Assembly: GCA_022457065.1 (NCBI GenBank)
Contig: JAJGBQ010000002.1
Coordinates: 4,836,001-4,900,000 of the forward strand
DNA length: 64,000 bases
Direction: 5' to 3'
Source: Curvularia sp. ZM96
Taxonomy: Eukaryota > Ascomycota > Dothideomycetes > Pleosporales > Pleosporaceae
Shown here: piece by piece, positions 56,390 through 64,000 of the stretch
Layout of the letters: every line of letters begins with the position of its first letter
Numbering within the stretch: position 1 is the stretch's first letter
Program-made: the position numbers and the translations under genes
The notes under the pieces: model-generated
The model's input: the letters and a program-made list of their open reading frames with translations, nothing else
What the model was told of the DNA's origin: nothing
Databases searched by the model: none

Positions 56390-57471
56390 CTAGCCCCTAC
56401 GGTACCAGTTCTCCTTTGGGTCTCCCAAGCACTCGCCCATTGTGACTGCTTTGAGGCCCTTGCCGTATAGGTAGTCGAGCATGTACTTTGTCAAGTCTTG
56501 TGCGGTGGTCTTGTGGATATCGTGGGCAATGACTAGTCTTTTGCCTGAATCGACGCCCGCTTTGAATTTGTTCTTTGCGATTTGCATCTTGCTGGGTGCG
56601 ATGTTGTTGTAATCTGGAATGCGTCAGATGCTGCATTATTCAAGATTGAGTGTTTGAAGAGATAGTTTTTGTGTTGGAACGCTGTGGTGGCTTTTGAAGT
56701 AAAAAGAAACATACCGTCGGTGTCGATATCAAAGTACGAAATAACGTATCCAAGGTCTGCCATGATGCGCTCACACTCGCCTTTGCAGGAAGAATACGGC
56801 GGACGCATGTATGTGGGGAAGCGACCCAAGATGTTGCGAATGGCCATTTCGTTCTTCACCATTTGGTCGTAAATCTCTGCTTTGGTGCTATTGGAGAGAT
56901 CTGGGTGGCTCCATGTATGCGATGCCACCTGATGGCCATTGTTGTACATCTTCCTTACGACACTAGCCCAGTTCTCGTCGATTGCCCCCCTGCCGAGGTT
57001 GTTTCCGGTAACAAAGAAAGTGGCGCGGCCTCCTCTGGCTTCAAATTGCTTCATTATACTTTCAGTGTAAATATATGGCCCATCGTCGTAGGTGATGGCC
57101 ACAACACCGGGTTTTGTGCAGGCGTAGATGCCTGCGCCGCCGTAAGGTATTTTCCCGAGCTGAGGTCGACGGATATTTCGTGTGCTTCTGCCGGATGGGG
57201 TTGTGTTCGCGTCGCACCCAGGTCCAAACCTGTATTGGCAATCGGGCGCCTTGCAGTGCTCCCTTGTAGTTCCGCAGTACCCAACTGATGAGCAGCATTC
57301 GTTCTTTTCGCAGACTTGGTCACCGTATTTGGGGCCACAACGTTCATTCTTCCCCCTGGAGCTTATGGTGGCAAACGGATCGCGAGCTCGAAGTTGACTT
57401 GGTGTATCTGCTCCATGGACAGCGGCGAATGGCGCCAACAGTGAGATAGCAATGACTTTTGCGAAATGCAT
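56390..57471 (-). CDS. secreted chitin deacetylase (CE4) with N-terminal chitin-binding module (CBM18)
   Basis: Exons 57471-56715 and 56613-56390 give 326 residues. Signal peptide MHFAKVIAISLLAPFAAVHG. CBM18 hevein-like module with eight cysteines: RCGPKYGDQVCEKNECCSS, GYCGTTREHC, APDCQYRFGPGC. Then the NodB domain: motif 1 ITYDDGPYIY (catalytic Asp pair), motif 2 HTWSHPDL (metal-binding H-x3-H), motif 3 RPPYSSC, and a later YFDIDTDG. The last exon holds RLVIAHDIH with the C-terminal catalytic His. It removes acetyl groups from chitin to give chitosan, in the wall or to hide chitin oligomers from plant receptors (known for the family). Start at the ATG directly before the signal peptide. Confidence 0.94.
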
Positions 57472-59577
57472 TTTCGGGAACCAAGTAGTCGAATACGAAT
57501 ATTCTCTTTGTCCTTGTATGAATTGGGGCTGCAGATAAAGAGGTGAAAAGGAAGGCCAATATGCTTTTATACAACACAACAGGGGAGCATAGAAGACAAA
57601 CAACCAGGGTTTACGCTAGAAAAGGATCGAACCAAACAATTGATGAGCTGAAAGACAACATGGTCCATGGTGCTTCTACCACTAAGGTTCATCCGTGCTG
57701 ATCAATGGGCGGACTCTGGCCCAACCGTTCAGAGTGAATACGCTTAGAATCAAAGAGGATCTGGTTTGTTTCTGATTTGGGGTAATTGAAGAAATTAATA
57801 TGTGCTGTTAGATTGCGATTTATGTTGTTACCTTCGAGTCACTTTCTGGATTCGTTCCTCTAGCTATTTTGAATACTTGATGTATGGAAAGAAGAGGCGG
57901 CAATGTTTTGTTGAGGAGACATATTCAAGGCATGAACTGCCAAGACAGCTGCTCGAAGGCATGGTCCATGGGATCGACTCGGAATGCTGGCTCCGGTTAG
58001 ACGATCGATCGTCTCATCTTTGCTGTATGATGGTCTTGTGTTTACATTTAACAGGACGAGAACAGTAGGAATTGGGATTCTCTTCAGATGTGCCTGGAAG
58101 GCTAGAAGTAGGGAAGTTATCGTCTGATTGCACAAGCACATTCTAGTGGCGCCTAGGAGACATGCAGGAGCGCTCTCGAACGCTTGTGCTGCTAAGTCAC
58201 GGTATACACGATTGGAATCTACAGCGGTACAGAGTTTTGTAGCTGTCGTGGCTGTTGTTGTTGTTGCTGCTGCCAGGGGAGGTCAGAAGAGATCGCCTAG
58301 TCGGCGCCGTTTGCCCGTGCCCGCAAACGTCATTGGCTCGGCGCCTCCCGCTCGTGCATCGCCCACTTAGGTATGGAAAGGGTGAGAGACGGCTTACTCG
58401 ACTACCTACATCTTACTCGACTACATCTGTTCATCCATCCAAAGACGCAAATCGCAGAAGCTGCTCGTTCAACAACTATTGGCGCACCCGCATGGAGCTT
58501 GCTTGGAGAAATATTGGCCCAGGGAACACGAACGCTATTTTAGGCCCAAGTTGCATTGGCGTGTGCCAGAGTTGGGTGGGTCGCAGGGGTGCAGGTGAGT
58601 GTTTGTGGCTGGTGAGGCCCTAAATGGCCCTGGTTCAATAATTCTTGTTTTACCACTCCAGGCCCTTTGACTCGATGGATCCGTGGAAACGCTCTACAGG
58701 GTGCTGGGAGCACAGGACATACTGGCATCGAACCGCTTGTTGCCGCCATTGTTCTATCAGGGGCACTCTTCCTGGCCTCAGCTCTCCCTCGCGTGGTCAA
58801 CGGCTCAACCAGACAGGCTAATGTCCACACATACCACAAACAAACTCGTTCGCAGAATCAACACGAGGCCTGGTCAGAGCGAAGAGGAGAAGCATCTCGT
58901 CCAAGACATGAGGGATGGATGCGTTGAAACGCGCGCGTCGTCTAAATAAACCCACGCGCCAGGCGTTGCCAAAACGAGGCTAAGTCCGGGAGCCCCTCAT
59001 CTCTCATCCCACACGATTCGAATCAATACCGGCTCCCGGCAAGCCGCTACCAAACGGATACGAGTCGGGTCACAATGTGGCCAAGTGCAGGAGACGGAGC
59101 AGACGATGAGGAAGACAGGGCATCACCTGCTGCATGTGCAAGAAAGGGGTTTGAGATATCGTCAGCTGCCCTTGTCGCGCATCCCTCTAGCCGGCTGCTG
59201 TTCTCGTGGTTACACAGGTCGTGGATTGAATGGGCAACTGCGCCTCATTCGACTGTTTTGCTTGGCTAGTAAAAGCACAAACGGTAGCCGCGTCTAGACT
59301 GGTGTGGCGCTTGCGAGGCTTGGACTGCAACACTCGACTCATTCTGCGCCTTCGTATAATACCTCGCGGCGCCCCAGCGTCACTGGTTCCCTCGCGCATC
59401 CCTCTGCGTCGCCGCCGACGAGTCCGTGTATCAACATTTCCTGTATTGTTATTCTCCACTTCGATTGAGCCTGATTCTACCATTTTCCTGTATACCACAC
59501 TTCACTAGTCATCCCGGTTTCCTACTTGTACCTTCTTGTGAGAGAACACGAAGCTATAGTCCTCCTCTCTGTCGAAC
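57472..59577. other. 2.1-kb divergent interval without a recognised gene
   Basis: Lies between the chitin deacetylase and GH16 starts, so it contains both promoters. A short TTG/CTG-type microsatellite sits near 58249-58271. Frames are short and without family resemblance. Confidence 0.4.
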
Positions 59578-60723
59578 ATGTCTCGCCTCCCACCGCTCGG
59601 AGCTCTGCTCCTCCCTCTAACCATGCTGCTCATTCCATCCGTTCACGCCACAGCCCCCTACACCAGCACCATGAGCCAAACGCCAAAAGACAACAACGCA
59701 GACTGTGATTGCTATGTCGTGCAATCTGGATCCGAGGCACCAGAGTACTTCCAATACTACCGCTTCTACGACTTCCGCAGTCTCCCCAATGCCCTCAACA
59801 CCTCACCACCACCCATCAACGAGTCGCAAGATGCTGGTCAACTACCCACCTGGCAGCCCGACCTATTCGAGAGCGATGCCTGGGAATTCGACTGGGGCAT
59901 CCAAAACTGGAGCAAGCCAGCCACCGAGGACTTCCCCACGCCCATGGCCAACTCACCCGCAAACATCTTCCTCGGCTCTCAGGACTCGGACACCTCATAT
60001 CTAGCCCTGCGTACCTCGCGTCTATCCTCGCACCAGACTGCGGGAGAAATCGAGAACCAGCAAAAGAACGTCATGCACGCCTCACTCCGTATGTCCGGCC
60101 GCGTGCAAGGTGCGTCGGGCGCTGTAGCCGGCTTCTTTACCTTTTTCGACGACGTCAATGAATCCGACATTGAGATTCTGACCCAGGACCCCAAGGACAA
60201 GATCCGGTACACCAACCAGCCAGCCGTGGACAAGGGCGGCAACGAAATCGCCGCTGCGTCGCTGGACCCGTCCAACCTGCCTCGGTGGGACGACTGGCAA
60301 ACGCACCGCATCGACTGGCTGCCCAAGCAAAGCTACTGGTTCCTCAATGGCAACCAGGTGGCGGAGAACACGTACTCTGTGCCGCGCGAGCCCTCCTTCC
60401 TCGTGCTCAACATGTGGAGTGATGGGGGCGAGTGGAGCGGCAACATGACCAGCGGCGAGGCAGCAGAGTTTCACATTCAGTGGATTGAAATGACCTTCAA
60501 TACGTCCGGGCCATATGAGGGGGCGAGCGATGAAAGTGATGTCAAGGACAAGGTCAAGAGGAAGGCAGACAAGGGGTGCAAGACAGTGTGCAGGATTGAC
60601 GGCGTCAAGCAAGTAGGGTTCCCCGAGGTGGCACACGAGGGTGGTGCCATTGCGAATGCAGGCGTTTCATGGCTCTTTGTGCTCGGAGTCGTGGGTGCTG
60701 TGTCGGTTTTCACGGGCCTGTGA
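59578..60723 (+). CDS. GH16-family glucanase/transglycosylase-like protein, probable GPI anchor
   Basis: Single exon, 381 residues. Signal peptide MSRLPPLGALLLPLTMLLIP with cleavage near VHATA. The catalytic signature E-x-D-x-x-E appears as NESDIEILT, where the expected second Glu is at the E of IEI, giving the shorter ExDxE form used by many GH16 enzymes. Fold blocks: MHASLRMSGRVQGASGAVAG, DWQTHRIDWLPKQSYWFLNG and LNMWSDGGEWSG. The C-terminus has a Cys pair (KGCKTVCRIDG), then a polar spacer and a terminal hydrophobic segment (WLFVLGVVGAVSVFTGL), fitting a GPI-attachment signal or membrane anchor. Predicted cell-wall beta-glucan hydrolysis or remodelling. The divergent neighbour is chitin deacetylase, also wall-active. 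Confidence 0.9.
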   Translation: MSRLPPLGALLLPLTMLLIPSVHATAPYTSTMSQTPKDNNADCDCYVVQSGSEAPEYFQYYRFYDFRSLPNALNTSPPPINESQDAGQLPTWQPDLFESDAWEFDWGIQNWSKPATEDFPTPMANSPANIFLGSQDSDTSYLALRTSRLSSHQTAGEIENQQKNVMHASLRMSGRVQGASGAVAGFFTFFDDVNESDIEILTQDPKDKIRYTNQPAVDKGGNEIAAASLDPSNLPRWDDWQTHRIDWLPKQSYWFLNGNQVAENTYSVPREPSFLVLNMWSDGGEWSGNMTSGEAAEFHIQWIEMTFNTSGPYEGASDESDVKDKVKRKADKGCKTVCRIDGVKQVGFPEVAHEGGAIANAGVSWLFVLGVVGAVSVFTGL

Positions 60724-61220
60724 GCAAGCCAACAAATAAACGGCCAACAGAACAAAAAGAGAGCGACCGCTTACTGAATTGCATCTTCAAACTGATGCCA
60801 TGTACTACTAAGATACCCTTGTCTCACTTGGATGAACACGAATAAAATGTTTGCGTATTGTTTGTCAATTAACTCCCTTTCCCCCCTACCCTGAAAATAC
60901 AATCATCATCAATGCCGACTATCGTACAGTTACAAGGCCATGACTCACGTCACAAACGCCAGCCATTTCCTCACTCATCCTCTCCAGCTCCCCGGGGTAT
61001 TCAACGACTCCTCCTGCTGCTTCTTCTTCTCCATTCGTCATTTCAGCGAAAACGAAAGGCGGGCCGGAAATGCAAGCAGATATATACACAAATTCTCTTG
61101 CACTTTCACGTCCCTTGTGTCCGGCTCATGTCACTCGTCATCATCTATAGGTAATTCCCAGGTGCGATGCAGTCATTCTTCTTCTATAGGACCCCATTTC
61201 TGGCTTCTTTTGGCCTTTTC
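60724..61220. other. convergent intergenic, 3' ends of GH16 and Ppg1
   Basis: 497 bases, no gene recognised. Confidence 0.4.
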
Positions 61221-62658
61221 TTACAAGAAGTACTCGCCGCGGCCTCCACGGCCCGCGGGGACGGCACGCTTATGATCGGGGACAGCGGAGAAGATTTGGA
61301 ACTCTGGTTTCAGGTCCTCGCCAAGGTTCATAATGGAGGCGACGTTGCCGCATCGATAACAGTAATTGGGTGCTGACCAGACGGTTACCACGTCCTTGTC
61401 TTTGAAGTGGTACTTGTAGCCTTCATTGACCAGTTGATGAGCCCGGGCAATCAGTTGTAGGCCATTGACGTGGTTGAACTGTGCAATGGTTAGCTCTGAC
61501 TATGGTGACTGTCCGCACGTAGATGCCTACCTCTGAAGAGACCTTGTCCCCAAACAACCATCCCGCACCTCGAGGCGACACTGCCCATGTGTCAACGTCC
61601 TCGGGATCGCTCCACACGAGATCGCAAAAGGCACCCTCGTGGGGGATTTCCTGGGCTCGGGCAACGACGCGGATCTGGTCCAATGTGCGGATCTCCGGGC
61701 TCAGTCCGCCGTGGACGCAAAGAACCTTTCCGTCGACTATGGCGGCTAGGGCAAGGAAGTCAAAGACCTGACAGCAGGCCTTCCATACCGAAGCATTGCC
61801 GTATTTGGTCTGGCATTCTTCGTAGAAACCATATACCTGTGTTATTTGTCTCGACTCGTGGTTTCCACGCACAAGCGTGACACGGTCTGGGAACCTGTGG
61901 GTGGTCAGCACGCCCACGCTCGTATGCTGACTGGCATGGCAGGCTTACTTTGCCTTCAAGCACATGAGAAGAGTGAAGGTTTCTAAGCTAAAATATCCGC
62001 GGTCTACAAAGTCACCGAGGAAAATGAAGTTCTGCTGGCCGTTTCCGCCGACCGTGTTCTTGTTGGAGCCAGCATCTGATGCTGAGCCGAAACTGCGCCT
62101 GTCGTTGACGCTCCGAGTGCGGCCCCGCTCTTCCTCGTCGTCGTCATCCGCGCCGCCCTCTTCGTCGCCGTCGCCACCTGGAGGGCTGACAGGCCCCGTG
62201 TAGTTGGGGTCGCGCTGGAACCTCCGCTTCATCTTGCGCTTGACCTTGGGGTCTGTGATACTCGTGGGTGGCTCGAGGTCTGCCGGGTTGATTGTGCTAG
62301 GTATTGTGACTGGCTGTGTTAGAGGGGCGGCTGGGGCATCGCTGGGCATGCCGCCGGCGACACGGAAGAGCTCGAGCAGGTCGTAGAACTGGCCGTGTAT
62401 GTCGCCGCATACCGTGACTGGGGTGCGAACGGGCTGGATGTTTGACTCTGGGGGAGCGAGTTAGCGCCGTGTTGCAAGGAGCGCGACCACAGCGTCTTCA
62501 CCTTCCATCAGACACTCCTTGACAATCTCGCAGAGGCGCTTCATGTCGCCCTCGGGCAGGTACTTGCACTGCTTGGCCTGCTCCAGCCACTCGTCAGGCC
62601 CGGCGCCCTTTGCCAGGCGGGCAGGCCCTGGCTGGGGAACGTCATGGTCTTTGCCCAT
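61221..62658 (-). CDS. PPG1: PP2A-like serine/threonine phosphatase Ppg1
   Basis: Exons 62658-62502, 62447-61949, 61894-61531 and 61478-61221 give 425 residues. All PPP-family metal and phosphate motifs are present: GDIHGQFYDLLELF, GDFVDRGYFSLETF, RGNHESRQITQVYGFYEEC, HGGLSPEIRTLDQIR, WSDPEDVDTWAVSPRGAGW, RAHQLVNEGYK and WSAPNYCYRCGN. The C-terminus is GRGEYFL, the PP2A-type tail. Overall similarity favours Ppg1 over PP2A, Sit4 or PP6. A hydrophilic insert of about 90 residues rich in Asp, Glu, Gly, Ser and Pro lies between GGMP and QNFIFLGDF; yeast Ppg1 lacks it. In yeast Ppg1 acts in glycogen accumulation and with the Far complex. Start MGKDHDVPQPG at 62658. Confidence 0.93.
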
Positions 62659-63301
62659 AGTCGTCGGCGTCGCTGTCGTTGTCGTGTGCGAGCGAAGGTG
62701 GGGGCGGGCGAGGGAGAGAGGGAATGCGGAGGGGGGCCAGGCGGGAAAAACAAAAGTCCGGGGCCCTGTGACCAGCAAGCGTAGGGGCGTGTATGTGTAT
62801 GTAGGTCGAGGGCAAGGCGGTCGTGGTGGTTGTAGTGGGGCGATTACACACCACACTGCTGGGAGAGATGATGGGGGAAGGCGCAGGGCGGCTCTGATGC
62901 AAGGCCCTCGGCGCTTGCCGGCGCACCTCGTCCGCTCCTTCTGTTGCTGCTGAAGACGCGCCCACTGCGCCCGTCGCTCCTGCCGTTGCTGCTGTGCGTC
63001 ATTGCCCTTTCCACGGCCATTGTTTGTTATTGTCGCAGCTGCTGTACCGCCATTGTCGCTGCCCACCACGCCCTCGCTCTCGCTCTCTCCTCCTCGCCCA
63101 CACACACCCAATGTTCCCTCGCACCCAACACCCCTCTCCCCTCGACCACCTCGCTCTCTCGCTGCGACTCTCGCGATAAGCACTCCGCGTGTACGGCCCT
63201 CGCCACGCGATACACACAGCCCGCCACTGACAAGCTACAGGACTGCCCTGCCCACGAGGCTGCTCCCCGCACATACACGGCCGACAATTGCTGTGCCCGC
63301 C
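62659..63301. promoter_or_regulatory. divergent promoter region, PPG1 / UPF3
   Basis: 643 bases between divergent housekeeping genes. Long pyrimidine-rich tracts (CT repeats around 63060-63170) lie before the UPF3 start, as in many fungal housekeeping promoters. No TATA box obvious. Confidence 0.45.
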
Positions 63302-64000
63302 ATGGCCCCTCCGCCAGGCCCCAACGGCGGCGTCCTGCCTGTCGCACTGCTTCAGAAGAACGCCCCAGCCCAGACCCCCCGCGGCCCAAAGCCCCCGCAG
63401 CCCCGCCTCAAGCTCGTCTGCCGCCGTCTGCCCCCAGGCCTCACAAAAACCGAGTTTGTCGATGCTCTGGGCGACGAGTGGAAGCTGGGCGCCGGCAAGA
63501 TTGACTGGATCAACTACAGAAAGGGCAAGATATCCACAGAGTAGCCTCCCCCACGTCACTCCGACCACCCCTCCCAACCATGCTAATACAATTCCAGCGC
63601 CGCCAAACCCTCCAAGCCAGCCCGCGTCTATTTGCACGTCACCAAGCAGGACCATGTCCGCGCTCTCGGCGACCATGTTCGCACCCTCACATTTCACGAC
63701 GCCGCAAAGTCATGGCAGGATCCCGTCCTCGTCGGCCCCCCAACCCTCGAGTATGCCCCTTACCCCAAGATGCCTGGTGGTCGGCGTAGGAACGACAACC
63801 GCCAGGGCACCATAGACCAGGACCAAGAGTTCAAGGACTTCTTAGAGAGCCTTACCAATCCCATCACTAAGCCTGCTGCGGCCGAAAATGAAGCCCCCAA
63901 GGACAAGGTCAAGACCACGCCTCTTATCGAGGCCCTTCGCGAGAAAAAAGCCAACAGGGACAAGCCCAACTCAAAGGCCAACCGACAGGCTCGCGGAGAG
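63302..64000 (+). CDS. UPF3: nonsense-mediated decay factor Upf3 (Smg4/UPF3 domain), C-terminus beyond window
   Basis: Exons 63302-63540 and 63598 to the right edge give 214 codons so far. After a Pro-rich leader comes the RNP-like UPF3 domain: RLKLVCRRLPPGLTKTEFVD, WKLGAGKIDWINYRKGK, then across the intron KPARVYLHVTKQDHVRAL and LTFHDAAKSWQDP...LEYAPYPKMP, the hallmark end of the domain. It continues with charged sequence (EFKDFLESLTNP, LIEALREKKANRDKP). Upf3 bridges the exon-junction or terminating ribosome to Upf2 and Upf1. Start at 63302 gives MAPPPGPNGGVLPVAL; the frame is open upstream but without a convincing ATG. Confidence 0.92.

Noticed and set aside
62999..63697. 232-codon minus-strand frame opposite UPF3
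   Set aside because: Antisense shadow of a GC-rich coding exon; low-complexity Gly/Arg/Trp translation.

Overview
The window is nuclear DNA of a filamentous ascomycete. Genes are dense, carry one to five short GT-AG introns, and include fungal-only families: Zn2Cys6 regulators, PigL_N/HeLo-like protein, Ppg1 and secreted plant-cell-wall enzymes. A Fot1/pogo-like transposon shows C-to-T/G-to-A damage typical of repeat-induced point mutation (RIP). Overall style suggests a plant-associated dothideomycete, perhaps Pleosporales; that placement is inference. Exon boundaries were read by eye. The joins given keep frame and restore family motifs where a family is known.

Layout. 1-5715: NCS1 nucleobase/allantoin permease (cut by the left edge), a divergent Zn2Cys6 regulator and a PuuE-type allantoinase-like gene, plausibly a small nitrogen-salvage group. 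6550-12860: DHA2-type MFS exporter, old yellow enzyme, dipeptidyl peptidase III. 13838-16173: secreted pectin lyase and a microbial-type PARG-like gene. 16174-20780: poor region with a possible solo LTR, a 15-bp inverted repeat, a stand-alone PigL_N/HeLo-like gene and a WD40 relic. 20781-32053: two paralogous phytanoyl-CoA-dioxygenase-like genes enclosing a CocE/S15 hydrolase and an MFS transporter, followed by a regulator with both C2H2 and Zn2Cys6 fingers. 33085-36832: a small cysteine-rich secreted protein and the decayed transposon. 36968-43139: secreted GMC oxidoreductase and BBE-like FAD oxidase. 46499-53010: Rtp1/TANGO6-like factor, Sm F and a mitochondrial PPR-like protein. 55087-60723: a secreted tandem-repeat peptide precursor, a chitin deacetylase with chitin-binding module and a GH16 protein. 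61221-64000: Ppg1 phosphatase and, divergent from it, Upf3 (cut by the right edge).

The most novel item is the 257-residue precursor at 55087-55918. It has a signal peptide followed by nine imperfect units of about 22-27 residues; units 1-8 end in W-[G/S]-K-x-type basic sites (KR, KKAR or KERR). This is the architecture of fungal kexin-processed repeat proteins and dikaritin/epichloecyclin-type precursors, but no UstY-like (DUF3328) gene is visible beside it. Second in interest is the two-dioxygenase cluster, which has no PKS or NRPS core.
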